Position numbers and translations under genes: made by a program
NCBI GenBank assembly: GCA_027493875.1
Contig: JAOSJX010000025.1
Coordinates: 124,001 to 188,000, forward strand
Source: Deltaproteobacteria bacterium
GTDB taxonomy: Bacteria; Lernaellota; Lernaellaia; JACKCT01
Direction: 5' to 3'
Length of the DNA stretch: 64,000 bases
Notes under the pieces: generated by a model
What the model saw: only the letters and a program-made list of their open reading frames with translations
Databases searched by the model: none
What the model was told of the DNA's origin: nothing
In this document: one piece after another, positions 31,511-42,898 of the stretch
Layout of the letters: each line of letters begins with the position of its first letter
Position numbering within the stretch: the first letter of the stretch is position 1

Positions 31511-33417
31511 ATGAAGACCCGGCTCAATCGCTTTTTCCGCCAATGGATGATCGTCGCCGCGCCGCTCGCGCTGTTCGGCTGGTCCATGGGCGCCATCGAA
31601 ACCGCGCGCCACGCCTACCGCGCGCGCGGCCTTATTCACCTCGCCGATTTCACGCTGCGCAAATTCATGGGCCACGGCCTCACCACCGCGCTGTGCGTCG
31701 GCTTCTGGTTCGCCGCGTTGCTGCTCGCCGTGCGGACGATCTCAAAACATCGCCGCCGCGGACGCCGCGCCTTCGGCCTTCTCCTCGTGATCGTCGCGGC
31801 GGGACTCGCCGCGTTCGTCGCCTGGCGCCTGCCCACCTGGCGCTTCATGGCCAAGAACGCCGCCTACGGCGGCCACGAGGTCAACCTGATCTACGGCGTC
31901 CTGGTTCTCGCCGTCGTGCACACCGTCCAGGCCACGCGCATGCAGCGCCTGATCTTCATTACGGTGGCGGGCATATCCGTCCTCGCCGCCGGAGCGGTCT
32001 CCGCCCTGGCCGAGCGCGGCATTTTCCGCGCCGATCCCGGACCGGAAAAAGAACGCAAGCAGCACGTCCGCCTCGGCTGGGCCGCCGCCTTGATCAACGG
32101 CCTCATCGTCGTGCGTTTTTTCTTGGCCGGCGGCGTACCCGAAGCCGTCGACCGCCCGCCCGTCGTTTGGATCTCCATCGACACGCTGCGCGCCGATCAT
32201 CTCGGAATGTACGGCTACGAGCGGCCGACCAGCCCCAACCTCGACGCTCTCGCCGCGGAGGGCACCCGTCGTCGAACAGTTCATCGCGCACTCCCCTGGA
32301 CCCTCCCCACGCACGCCTCGATGTTCCTCGGCCTCGATCCGTCGGGCCACGGCATGACCACGCAGCAGCACCGCTTCGGCGCGCGCACGCCGCTCTTCCC
32401 CGAAGTGCTCAAGGACCGCGGCTATCGTTCCGGCGCGGTCGTCACGTCGCTGCTGCTCTCGCCCACCTTCGGGTTCGCGCCGGGATTCGACAAATACGAG
32501 ATGAACATCGAGTACAACGCGGGCGCCGTCGTCGATCGCGGCCTCGAGTGGATCGGCCGCGCGGAAAAACCCACGTTCCTGTTTCTCCACTTTTTCGATC
32601 CGCATTTTCCGTACGGCGCGCCGCCCGGATATTACGGGCGGTTCGGCCCCGCGTCGCGCACCCTCGACCGCATGCAGGGACGCGGTTACTTCGAACTCAT
32701 GAATTGGGTGATGAAGCTCCCCGAGCGGCGCATGCCGCAGGTGCTCGCGCGCTACGACGAGGAAATCGCGTATACCGACGATCAAATCGGCCGCCTCTTC
32801 ACGGAACTGAAAAGGCGCGGCGTGTACGACCGCGCGTGGATCGTCGTCGTGGCGGATCACGGCGAGGAATTTCTCGATCACGGCAGCATGGGACATTCCG
32901 CGACGATGTACGACGAACTCATGCGCGTGCCGATGATCGTCAAGGCGCCCGGCGCCGCCTGCGGCGGCACGCGCCTGCGCGACGGTCAGGTCCCGCAACG
33001 CACCGTCGCCCAGCTCATCCTTGCGGCGGCGGAGCCTGTCACGGGCGACGTCGAATGCGATCCCGCCACCGGCGCGCCGGCGATCCTCGCGGACCTCGCG
33101 CGCGGCGAGCCGGTTATCGGCGACGCGCGCGTGTTCGGGCCCGTGCGTTTCATGGTGCGCGTCCCGGACGCCAAACTGCTCAGCCCCGTCGAACTCGATA
33201 AGGGAGGATTCGACGTCCACCACGAGATGCAGCTTTCGATCTCGCCGAAGACCCGCGCGAGCAACAAAACGTTTTCAAGAAGGGCGCGGCTCCGGCGCTG
33301 GAGAAAGTGATGGCGGACGCCTTCACCGCCTACTCCAAGGAACCCGCATTCACCGCCCATCAGCGCCTCGATCCCGAGACCGTCAACAAATTGAAGAGTC
33401 TGGGTTATATCCAGTAA
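31511..33417 (+). CDS. Membrane sulfatase / alkaline-phosphatase-superfamily enzyme, frameshifted
   Basis: Five or six membrane helices occupy the first 200 residues, then a sulfatase-superfamily domain starts at VVWISIDTLRADHLGMYGYE. Metal-binding parts are the IDTLRADH aspartate, FFDPHFPYG and VADHGEEFLDHG. The nucleophile loop is SPWTLPTHASM; it lacks the CxPxR formylglycine motif, so a Thr nucleophile as in LtaS-like transferases is more likely than a true sulfatase. Indels near 32265 and 33270 move the frame; the corrected C-terminus ends KLKSLGYIQ at 33417. Substrate may be a phosphorylated or sulfated surface glycan; this is inference. Confidence 0.75.
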
Positions 33418-33437
33418 CGCATGACTGGTTGGAACCC

Positions 33438-35367
33438 GTGACCCAGACGAACCGTCCCGAGACGCAAGGGGCGGCCTCGCCGGCCCGCGCCGTTTCGTCA
33501 ACCTGTGGGTTTACACGATCGGCGTCTTCACGGCCGGCGGTCTCGTGCTCGGCGCCTTGCGTGCCGCGCCGTACGAATATACGGAGCGCGGGTTGTTCGG
33601 CGTGTATTGGGCCGCCCTCCGCGCCCAAACGCATCCCGCCGTCGTCAACGGTTTGATCGCCGGGCTCGCCGCCGCGTTGATCGTGGCCGTGGCGCGAAAA
33701 TTCGGCGGGCGCCATCGCCTCAAGCTCGCGCTCGCCGCCGGGCCCACCGCGCTGTTCGGCGTTTGGGCCACGGTGGCGCGCATGCGCGCCGAAACGGGGG
33801 ATGAACTTCTCGCGCGGCGCATGCTCGTGCGGTGGGGGTCGCCGCAGGAGATTCTTCAGTCGCTTATCCATCTCGGCATGGAAGACACGCCGCCGATGGC
33901 GCGCGCGGCGCGCATCGCGCTGCTCACCGTCGCGGCTCTTATCGCGCTCGCCGCCGTTCACTTCCTCACGCGCCGCCGGCTCGGCGCCGATGCGCCCGAG
34001 GCCGGCCGTCCCGCACGCATTGTCCCCATGGTGGTGTTCGCGGCGGTCGCCGCGGTCAACGTCGGCTTCGAACGCGACTTCACCGGGCACCCGCCGCCGG
34101 GCGCGCCGGACATGATCCTCATCTCCCTCGACACGCTGCGCGCCGATCATCTTCACGCCTACGGTTACGATCGCGAAACGTCGCCGAACCTCGATTCCCT
34201 CGCCCGCGACGGCGTGCTCGTCGAGCAGGCGATCGCGCAAACGCCGTGGACGCTGCCGTCCCACGCGACCATGCTTTCCGGCTTGCAGCCTTTCGAGCAC
34301 GGCGCCGTCGACGTGACCTCCGGCATCCGCACCGATGTTTCGCTTTTTCCCGAATGGCTGCGCCAAGGCGGCTACCGCACCGGCGGCTTCGTCAGCGGCA
34401 TCCTGCTCGCGCGGTCATTCGGCTTCGACCGCGGTTTCGACGTCTACTCGCTGCATGACGGCGCGCCCGCCGTGCAGCGCACCGTCCGCGCCGGATTGTG
34501 GTTCATGCAATCGCGCGAGCCGACCTTTCTCTTTCTGCACCTCTTCGACCTGCACCACCCGTACATTCCGCCGCCCGCCTTTCACACGCGCTTCGGCCCC
34601 GCGGCGCCCTTTCTCGCGATGCGCATGAACGCCGACTTCGCCGAGTTCCTCGCCGTCGCGAACGAGTCGCCCGAACCCGTCCGACGCACCGCGCGGGACC
34701 GTTATGACGAACTCATCCTCTCCGTGGATGCGATTCTGGGACGGTTGTTCGATGAATTGCGCAAGGCGGACCGTTACAAGGAAACGCTCATCGTGGTTGT
34801 CGGCGACCACGGCGAGGCGTTCGGCGACCACGGCGCGTGGGGCCATCCGCAGAATTTTTACGAGGAACTTCTGCGCGTGCCGCTCATCGTCAAACTGCCG
34901 GGCAACGCGTGCGCCGGGTCCCGGTTAAAGGACACCGCCGTCCCCCCTCGCCGCGATCCCCAAAATTATTCTCGGGGCCGCCGTGCATCCGGCGGCCGAT
35001 AACCCGGCCTTCCGATGCGGCAAAAACGGCGTGCCGAATCTGCTGCGCTCGCTCGCAACCGTCGAACCGATCCTCGTCGAAACGCACGTCTCCGGCCGTC
35101 ATCGCTTCGCGGGCGCGCACTCCGGAATGGAAGCTTATCGAGCCGGACAACCAAGACGACGAAACCACACCCGTCTGGGAGCTTTACGACCTGCGTGCCG
35201 ACCCGGATGAGAGCGTCAATCTCTATGAGCCGGGTCTTGCGCCGAAACTCGAGACTGCCGTCGCCGCCGCACGCGACCGCCTTGCGGCGCATACCGGCCA
35301 TGCCCGCGGCGTCAATCTCGATCCCGCCACCGCGCAGCGGCTCCGCTCGCTGGGATATCTCCAATGA
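33438..35367 (+). CDS. Second membrane sulfatase-superfamily enzyme, frameshifted
   Basis: It is a paralogue of the upstream gene with the same plan: about five N-terminal membrane helices, then MILISLDTLRADHLHAYGYD, TPWTLPSHATMLSG as the nucleophile loop, FDLHHPYIPPPAFH and VGDHGEAFGDHGAWGH, ending RLRSLGYLQ. Again Thr replaces the Cys of formylglycine sulfatases. The GTG start at 33438 lies 20 bp after the first enzyme. Errors near 33505, 34945 and 35120 shift the frame. Its stop overlaps the next start as ATGA, coupling it to the first SGNH hydrolase. Confidence 0.75.
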
Positions 35368-36316
35368 GCGGGGAAGTGTCGCGGCCTAAAAATTCGTCTT
35401 TGCCGCCGCCGGAGGGGCGCTCGGGCTGGCGGTGATTGCGCTGGTATTCGAAATCGTCAGCGACGCCCGACGCCGCGCCGAGGAAGACGGGCTCCATGAT
35501 CCGCCGCCGCGGGCGGCGGTGGAATTTCACATTTTGTGCGTCGGCGATAGCCATACCGCCGGGTCCGGCGCGCCGTCCGGCCGCGGTTATCCCGAGCAGC
35601 TTCAGGAGCTGCTCGACGCGCGCGCCCCGGGCCGTTACGGTGTCGTGAACATCGGCCGGGCCGGATTCAATTCGAGCCAATCCCTCCACCGCACGCGGCG
35701 CTACATCGAACGATATCCCCGCGCCGCCGACCTTATCGTTTTCTGCGCCGGATTCAACAACGCCTGGAACTTTGCCAAAGCGAGCGTTCTGCCGGAGGAA
35801 ATTCGCGACGCGCCGTTGAAAGTGCAGTTCCGGCACCTGCTTGCGGAAAGCGCCGTTTATCGCTTCGGACAAATTACGAAATCCCGGTTCAAACAATTTC
35901 TGAAAACGGCGTCGTCCTACGGAGACGTCAGAACAACCGTTCTCGAATCCGGCGAACCGGCGGAGCTCGAATTTTTAACGACTTGGTTGGAGCGCGATCT
36001 GGAAAACTTGATCACCCTCGCGGACGCGCAGGGCGCCCGCGTCGCCCTGCTCACCTATTGGAACTGGAGCGAAGCGTCTCCGCAGATGAACGCCTACTAC
36101 GCCGAGGCGGTCAGACGCCGCGCGCTGATGATCGACGTGGCCAACTTCGGCTTTCCGCGCTCTGAAAGTCGCCAGGCGCGGCATTTCGTGCAGCCCGACC
36201 AACACCCCAACGAAGCGGGCTACGCCCGCATCGCGAGGAGCATTTTCAACGCGCTGGTCGAACGCTCGCTGGTCCCCGGCGAATCCGTTCCGCTTGACGG
36301 CGTGATCCACCCTTGA
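35364..36316 (+). CDS. Membrane-anchored SGNH/GDSL hydrolase (1)
   Basis: A single N-terminal helix (FVFAAAGGALGLAVIALVF, seen after removing one A of the run near 35390) anchors a periplasmic SGNH domain. Block I is LCVGDSHTAGSG with the nucleophilic Ser, block II NIGRAGFNSSQS, block III FCAGFNNAWN, and block V DQHPNEAGY with the Asp and His. Family members are esterases or acetyl-transferring enzymes, often on cell-surface glycans. The Ser-block reads GDSH rather than GDSL. It is coupled to the sulfatase-like gene upstream and 8 bp from the next hydrolase. Confidence 0.8.
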
Positions 36317-36323
36317 GGCGCCG

Positions 36324-37244
36324 ATGATGACCGTCTCCCGGAAAACCGTCTTCACCGTCGCCGCCGCCGCGCTCGGTCTTGCGTGCGTCGCCCTCGTTTT
36401 CGAACTCGCGGTGCTCGCGCGCTCGTGGTGGGACGATGACGAGGATCGCGGCCCACCGCCCCGCGCCGGCGCGCGCGTCGTCATTCTGTGCGCCGGCGAC
36501 AGTCACACCCAGGGCGTGGGCGCGCGGCGGGGCCGCGGCTATCCCGGCCGGCTTGCCGCCATGCTGGAAAAGGAGCGCCCCGGATACTACGACGTCATCA
36601 ACCTCGGGGCCGGCGGCGCCAACACCAGTCAGGCCGTCGAAAGCGTCCGACGCTGGACCGCGCACTATCCCCGCCGCGCGTCGGTCGTCATCTTCAACGC
36701 GGGCTTCAACAACGTCTGGAACCTGCGCGGCGCCAGCATCCTGCCGGAAGACCTGCGCGGCGCGCCCGACGACGTGCTTTACCGGCGCGTCCTCGCCGAA
36801 AGCGCGACCTGGCGCCTCGGCCAGATCACCCGCCGCCGCATCGAGCAGTTTCTCGGCGACCTCGAACGGAAAAAGGACGAACACCGCGGCCTGATCGCTT
36901 GGGAAGGCGAAGGGGAACGCGCGTTTCTCACCCGGTGGATCGTTCGCGACCTGGAAAATCTCGCCGACCTCGCCGAGGCGGGCGGCGCGGCCGTCGCGCT
37001 GTTGAACTACTGGAACGTTTGCGCGTGGCAGTCCGCGCCCTACGAATCGTTCGCGGCCACCGGCCGCGCCGTGGCGATCGACGTTACGCATTTCGGGATC
37101 GAGCCGTGGACGCCCGCGCTCGAAAAGAAACTCACCACCGACGACCGCCACCCCAACGAAGAAGGCTACGCACGCATCGCCGGCATCGTGCACCGCGCGC
37201 TCGACGGCCGCGGCCTGCTCGACGCGCCCGCCGTCACGGAATGA
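36324..37244 (+). CDS. Membrane-anchored SGNH/GDSL hydrolase (2)
   Basis: The intact 306-residue protein has one N-terminal helix (VFTVAAAALGLACVALVFEL) and the SGNH blocks LCAGDSHTQGVG, NLGAGGANTSQA, FNAGFNNVWN and DDRHPNEEGYARIA. It is clearly a paralogue of the preceding gene and closes the plus-strand operon of two sulfatase-like enzymes and two hydrolases. Its 3' end overlaps the convergent minus-strand hydrolase by 11 bp, so transcription of the two operons must interfere or terminate within coding sequence. Confidence 0.85.
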   Translation: MMTVSRKTVFTVAAAALGLACVALVFELAVLARSWWDDDEDRGPPPRAGARVVILCAGDSHTQGVGARRGRGYPGRLAAMLEKERPGYYDVINLGAGGANTSQAVESVRRWTAHYPRRASVVIFNAGFNNVWNLRGASILPEDLRGAPDDVLYRRVLAESATWRLGQITRRRIEQFLGDLERKKDEHRGLIAWEGEGERAFLTRWIVRDLENLADLAEAGGAAVALLNYWNVCAWQSAPYESFAATGRAVAIDVTHFGIEPWTPALEKKLTTDDRHPNEEGYARIAGIVHRALDGRGLLDAPAVTE

Positions 37245-38164
37245 TCTTCTCCCGGACAAGAACGTCGCGGACAAGCGACGCGACGCGCGCGTAACCTTGC
37301 TCGTTCGGATGTTTATCGGGGCTCAGAAATTTCCGCGCGACCAGTCCGCCGCCCGGTCCTTCGATCCCGAAACGCCACACGTCGGCGGCGATCGCATCGT
37401 GCCGCGCGGCGAAGCGCTCGAACTCCTCCTCCAGCCAATCCACGCGGCCGTAATAATTCACCAGCACCAGCCGCGCGCCGCGCGGCGACGCCGCCGCGGA
37501 CAGCGCCGTCAGATCGCGATCCAGCCAGTCTTGCAAAAACCGCCGCTCCGCCTCGCCCTTCTCGTTGATCACCAACCCGTAACCGAGCGACGCCAGCTCG
37601 CCGTCGGTTTTTTCCGCAGCGCGTCCAGCCGGCTCAGTGTGATCTGCCCGAAGCGGAACGCCCGGCTGTTCGACAACAGATACGCCACCGACGCGCGCAA
37701 CCCGAGTTCGCGAACCTCCCGCGGCAGAATCCGCGCCGCCGTCAAATTGTGCTCGTTGTTCTTACCCGCGTTGAAAAGTACCGCGCGCACGGGCCGCGAA
37801 TCGTTTTCCAAAAAGGCAATCGCCCGCGTCGCCGCCTGGCTCGAGTTGAACCCCGGCTGCCCCAGATTCACCACCTGCCAGCGCCGCGCCTCGCTCGCTT
37901 CGTTCAGCATGGTTTCAAGCTGGTCCGGATATGCGTAACCCTCCGGCGCCCCGACGCCCGCCGTGTGCGAATCCCCCCACGCACAAAAGAAAATCCGTCG
38001 CGCCCTCGACCGGCGCCGCGGCCCGATACACCTTGGACGAGGTACGACGCGCCCACCAGCCGAAGGACGCCCTCGACCGCCGCCGCGGCGAGGACCGCGG
38101 ACAGCGCCAGCGCGGCCCCCCGATAGACGCGCCGCCGCCAGGGGCGAACTGCGTCCGCGGTCAT
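37234..38164 (-). CDS. Membrane-anchored SGNH/GDSL hydrolase (3), frameshifted
   Basis: An N-terminal helix (YRGAALALSAVLAAAAVEG) precedes GDSHTAGVGAPEG (in a shifted frame), NLGQPGFNSSQAA, FNAGKNNEHNL and PDKHPNEQGYARVA. The GKNNEHNL block distinguishes this and the next gene from the plus-strand pair. Shifts lie near 37975, 37965 and 37595. The ATG overlaps the stop of the neighbouring hydrolase as ATGA. It is the last gene of the C25-peptidase operon. Confidence 0.75.
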
Positions 38165-39121
38165 CGCGCGAGCGCCCCCGCGTCGCGCAGCGCCTCGATC
38201 ACAAATTCCGCGATCAGCGCATAGCCGTATTCATTGGGGTGCCCGTCCGGGCTCGTGAACTTCTTTTCGATCCACTCGAATCGCTGCGGCGGAATGCGAA
38301 ATTCCGTGACGTCGATAAAATGCGCGCCGCTCTCCTCGCCGTATTTTTTTCATCGCCGCGTCCAGCCACGCGATGTCCTGAAAATAATTGAGCACGAACA
38401 GCGGCACACCGCGCGTCCGGCAGGCGTCGTGAACCACATCGAGATCCCGGACGAGCCAATCGGCGAGAAACGCCTGTTCCTCCGCGCCGTCGTTGTCGAG
38501 CACCGCGCCGTAATGCAGCCGACTCAACTCGTCCTCGGACTTATCCGTCAACGCCTCGAGGCGGCTCAACGTAATCTGCCCGAACCGGAACGCGCGGCTG
38601 TCCGCCAGCAAATGCGCGATCGCCGCGCCCATGCCGAGATGGCGCACGTCGTCCGGAAGCACGCGCGCGTCCGCGAGATTGTGCTCGTTGTTTTTCCCCG
38701 CGTTGAAAATCACGGCGTGCAGCGGCCGCTCGTCCGTCCAAAGAAAATTCAGCGCCCGGTTCGCCGCCTGGCTGGAATTGAAACCGGGGTGCCCGTAGTT
38801 GAGTACCTGCCATCGCCGGTCGCCGGTTTCCGCGAGGTTGAGCTTCGCGCCCAATTGCTCCGGATACGAAGAACCCGCCGGCGCCCCCACACCCGCCGTG
38901 TGCGAATCCCCCACGCATAAAACGAAATCGGAGGCGAACTCCACCGGCTTCGCCGCCGCGTCCACCTTGGCGCGGTAGGCGAACCCCATCAAACGCAGTC
39001 CAACCTCGATCGCGCCGATCAGCGCGCCGCAAAACAGCAGCAAGACGACCGCGCGATACGCTAAGCGCCGCCACCAGGGAAGAGGAGTTTTTGGGGAAGG
39101 ATTTTGGCGCCGCCCGAACAC
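38161..39121 (-). CDS. Membrane-anchored SGNH/GDSL hydrolase (4), frameshifted
   Basis: One helix (RAVVLLLFCGALIGAIEVGL) anchors the domain with VLCVGDSHTAGVGAPAG, NYGHPGFNSSQAA, FNAGKNNEHNL and, after removing one A of the A7 run near 38345, SPDGHPNEYGYALIAEF. It is a close paralogue of hydrolase 3. The start lies 13 bp after the C25 peptidase stop, so peptidase and both hydrolases are likely one transcript. The catalytic Ser, Gly, Asn and Asp-His elements are all retained, so activity is expected; the ester substrate is unknown. Confidence 0.8.
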
Positions 39122-39133
39122 GGGTGAATATTC

Positions 39134-42100
39134 TCAGAAGCCGCAGCCGCAGCCGGCGTCGTCCTCGTCGTCGTCATCGTCGGTCCCGCCGTTGGCGGGA
39201 TCGTCGCCGCCCGAACCGCCGTCCGCCGACGCCGCGTTCGAATATTCCGGAATCGGCGTATTCGTGATACGCGGCTACGCGGAACCGCGACTCCATCGCG
39301 CCGGACGTCGTGTCCAAATATTCTTCGGCGTTCTCGCCCAGCACCGCCACCGCGACGAACACGCCGTCCGCGTCTTCGCGCTCGATCTTGTAACCGAGCT
39401 CCGCATCCGACCGGTCGCGCCACACGAGCAGCACGCCGCCGTCCGACGCCTGCGCCGTCAAATCCGTCGGCCGTTCGGGCAGCGTGCGCGTCGTCGCCGT
39501 GTTGCTCTCGGCCGACGGCCCCGCGTCGTTCGCCGCGGTCAGCCGGTACTGCACCAGCGTTCCTTCGGTGAAGCCCGCGTCGGTGTAGGTCCGCACGTCG
39601 CGCGGAACCTGCGCCGCTTCTTCCCAATCGCCGCCGTCCACCTGCCGCCACAACGTCAAATACGTCTCCGCCGCGCTCTCGTCCCGCCAGTCGAGCGCCA
39701 CGCGTTCCGTCGACACCGGCCGCGCCACGAGCGCGCCGGGCGCCGCGGGTAGCGTCATCGCGTAGCACGCCTCGGACAGCGGGCCCACGCCGCTCGCGTT
39801 GAACGCCGCCGCCGCGTACGTCCATTCGGCCGCCTCGCCCGCGGACGCATCCGTATAACTTTCATCGTCGGCCGCCGCCGCGCCGATCTCCACCCAATCC
39901 GCCGCGCCGGGCGCGCGCCGGTAAATCAGAAAACCGTTCTCGCCGCCCGACGCATCCGTCCAGCGCAGCGTCACCGCGCGGTCGCTCACGCTCTCCGCGT
40001 CCAGACCGGTCGGCGCCGCCGGCAGCGTCAACACCGCCGCCGTTTCCGCGGACGGCGACGCGCCGCCCACGGTCAGCGCGTCCACCGCGTACTCGTACCG
40101 CGAGCCTTCCGCGAGTCCGGTATCCGTCCACGACGTCACGTCCGCGCCCGCCACGCCGGCGTCCTCGAACGCGCCGCCCTCGGGCCGCCGCCGAATGCGG
40201 TAGCCCACCTCGCCGCCGGACTCGTCGTCCCATGTCACCAGCGCGCGGTCCGTGCCCTGCGCCGCCGCGTTCACGTTCGTCGGTGCGTTCGCCAGACTCT
40301 GCCCGTACTCCACGTTCGTATAAAAGCTGTCGCCCTCCGGCGTCTGTGCCTTCACGCGGAAATAACGGCCCTCCGCCTCGTTCATGCCCGTCACCGTGTA
40401 ATCCTCGGTGTCCGGCGCGAGCGTCTCGACGACGCTGAACGGCCCCGCGCCGTCCGTCGCCTCCTCCAGCACGAAGCCGGTCTCGCCGTCCGTGCGGTCC
40501 GTCCACGTGAGTTCGAGCGAACTCGTCGCGAGCGCCGCCGCCGCCAGATTTGACGGCCCCAGCACCCCGCCCACCGGAATCTCGATCAGCGGATCGCCGA
40601 GCCACAGATACATATCCACGTTGCGCCGCGCGTATTCCTCATAGGTCGGGTCGCCGGCGTAGTGCGCCAAAAGCCGCGCGTTCGCGTCCATCATCGCGCC
40701 GCCCAGCGTCGCGAGGCCGTCGTCGTAGATCGCCTGAAAAAGATACTTGTTGAAATCGTGGTTCGGCACCGTGTAGCTCGCCTGCACGCTGCCCAGAAAC
40801 GCCGCCGCGCCGTCGTGATGATGCATGAACGATTCGCCCAGGCAGTCGTCCGATTGCGTCAGATCGGCGTTGTCGCACGCGATTGAAAACACGATCGCCG
40901 GCATGTCCGTGTTCGCAAGCGCCGCCACCTCGTCCGCCTCGAAATACTCCGACGTCGACGACCACCCGATCCACGCCATCGCGCTGCCGTGCCCGCGGTA
41001 GTTGATGATCATGCGCCCGTTGTCGATCTCCGCGGTAAGCGACGCGTTCGTCGCGCTCTCGCCGCCGTACTCGGTGGAAAACTCCGGCGGCGTCAGCGCG
41101 TAAAGATGCTGCCGGATCCATTCGCTCGTTTCCGTGTATTTGCCCGGATAGCCCTGGCCGTGCGCCACCAGCACCGCCTTGCCGATCCACTCGCCCGACG
41201 GGCCGTCGCGCCAGATCTGCGTCTTGCGCAGCATGTTCGCGAGCTGCGCCTCGTTCTTCGCGGGAAAACGCCCGAGCGCCACGTCCGCGAGCAGATCGTC
41301 CCCTTCGAGAAAACTGTACGTCGCGTCGCCGGTGAATCCCGTCGTGCCCTGCAGGAAGGGAATGTGCGTCGCGCCGATGTCGCCCACGAAGATCACCGTC
41401 TCCAGCGACGCCGGCGCCGTGTCGTCGTACACCTCTTGGATGTAATCCCGAACCGATCCCGCGTCCGTGTCCGCCACGTCGCTCACCGTGATCGACTCGA
41501 CCACGCTGCCGTCCGTTTCCAGCGACGCCAGATACGTCGCCAAAGACGCGCTCGCCTCGAATTGGTCGTCCAGAATCACGAGCACGTTCGTCGCGCCCGC
41601 CGCCGTCGCCGGCGCGCCGGGCAGGGCGTCGTTCCAGTTCAGCACCGCGCGGCGCAGTGCTTGCCGGACGCGCGCGCGCGCAAAGGCCGGTTCGTGCGGA
41701 AGCGCATTGCGCGGGTCCCGACCCGCGAAACGCACGTCCACCGTCATCGTCCGCGCCACGCGCAGCGCGCCGGTTACGGGATTGAAACGCACGGGATTGA
41801 TCTCCAGCACCGCCACGCGGAAACCGGAGCGGATCGCGGGCGAAAGAACGCGCGCGCCGCGCTCGGGAAACTCGGCGTCGCGGGCGTAGACCGCGGCGTC
41901 CATCACAAACGGCGGCGGCAGGTCAACGTCGGTCACCAGATCCTGCTGCGGATAAATGGTATAACCGTCGAACTCCTCGAAATCGGCATCCACCACACGT
42001 GCGGTAAAACCGCTTTGCGCCGGAATGAGAATGAGTTCGCGAATCGTGGGAATCGCCGGAGAGCCGATCGCGCCGAAAGAAGCGGTGTCGGGATCGTGAG

Positions 42101-42301
42101 CGTGTCGAACCCGTCTTGCGAGCCAAACTCGAAGCCCGGCAGGGCGACGCGCACGGCGATGCCGTCGGGGGTCGCCGACAACACGTCGATCGCCGGCGCC
42201 GCGCCGGCCTCGCCGCCGAGCGAAACCCATTCCGCCCGCGCGACGCCGCCCGCCGCCAGCAAAATCAATACGGCTGCCAAAACCGGCCACATACGCCTCA
42301 T
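39134..42301 (-). CDS. Gingipain-like C25 peptidase with FN3 repeats, poly-Asp and C-terminal GCGCGF
   Basis: A signal peptide (PVLAAVLILLAAGGVARA) leads a pro-region and a C25 caspase-fold domain: FVGDIGATHIPF, the catalytic His in INYRGHGSAMAW and the catalytic Cys in FSIACDNAD. About five fibronectin type III repeats follow (each with LTWTDRTDGETGF-like and YTDTGL-like strands). The protein ends, after one indel near 39260, with NGGTDDDDDEDDAGCGCGF. It lacks the type IX secretion C-terminal domain of true gingipains. Another shift near 42080 separates the signal peptide. At about 1,050 residues it is a large exported Cys protease, heading an operon with two SGNH hydrolases. Confidence 0.85.
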
Positions 42302-42574
42302 GCGGCACTCCTCACGTCCATAACCGCTTATTAAAGCAGATTTTCCCCGTCCCTGAATACCCGCCGCTTTTTTATTTGGAGCAATCCGCAGATTGCGCAG
42401 ATTCCGCCGAAAATAACGAGCCGCGGCCCTATGTGATCGGGTGGCACACCCTGGGAACGCCGAGCCCCAGCTCGGCCCTTGTCGTTCCGACCGCGGCCAC
42501 GCCGAAGCCCCATAACAAGGCGAAGGCGGGCAAGCGAAGAAATCCCCTTTCATTTCAGAGTCAGGCTCGTTAAC
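42302..42574. repeat. Non-coding spacer with palindromic repeat
   Basis: The spacer holds a perfect 7-bp hairpin GCCGAGC-CCCA-GCTCGGC at 42459-42476, preceded by GTGGCACACCCTGGGAACG, and a direct duplication GCAGATTGCGCAGATT near 42390. Both resemble interspersed repetitive text rather than genes. No hairpin followed by T is present. Confidence 0.4.
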
Positions 42575-42898
42575 CTAGGCAACCACCACCACAATGCCCC
42601 AAAGAACGGCAACGCCGCCCCAAAATTCCATCGGTATCCAAAAGAAAGTATGAACGGGTTCCTTCCTGATGGGGGTTGCTTGGGATTCGCCGAGAGGCGG
42701 AGGGGCGGGGTTGTTCAAGCGGCGGCCGAGAAAGAAAACGATGAAACCGGAAATCATGAGCAAAAAGCCACCGATAAGATCATGTTGGGAATAAAATCCT
42801 TCTCCGAAAATGGAATCAACGACAATCTGAACGATGCAAAGCAGTGAAAAAGGAATAACAACGGCGAGAAAACCTAGTTTGCGCCAAACGAAAATCAT
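42575..42898 (-). CDS. Small membrane protein of unknown function
   Basis: The 107-residue protein has three hydrophobic helices (LGFLAVVIPFSLLCIVQIVV, GGFLLMISGFIVFFLG and WGGVAVLWGIVVVV) and a short polar loop with PAPPPLGESQ. Base use is less GC-rich than the surroundings. I recognise no family. It lies between repeat-containing spacers, close to the IS3 element, and may be recently acquired. Confidence 0.5.
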   Translation of the reverse strand: MIFVWRKLGFLAVVIPFSLLCIVQIVVDSIFGEGFYSQHDLIGGFLLMISGFIVFFLGRRLNNPAPPPLGESQATPIRKEPVHTFFWIPMEFWGGVAVLWGIVVVVA

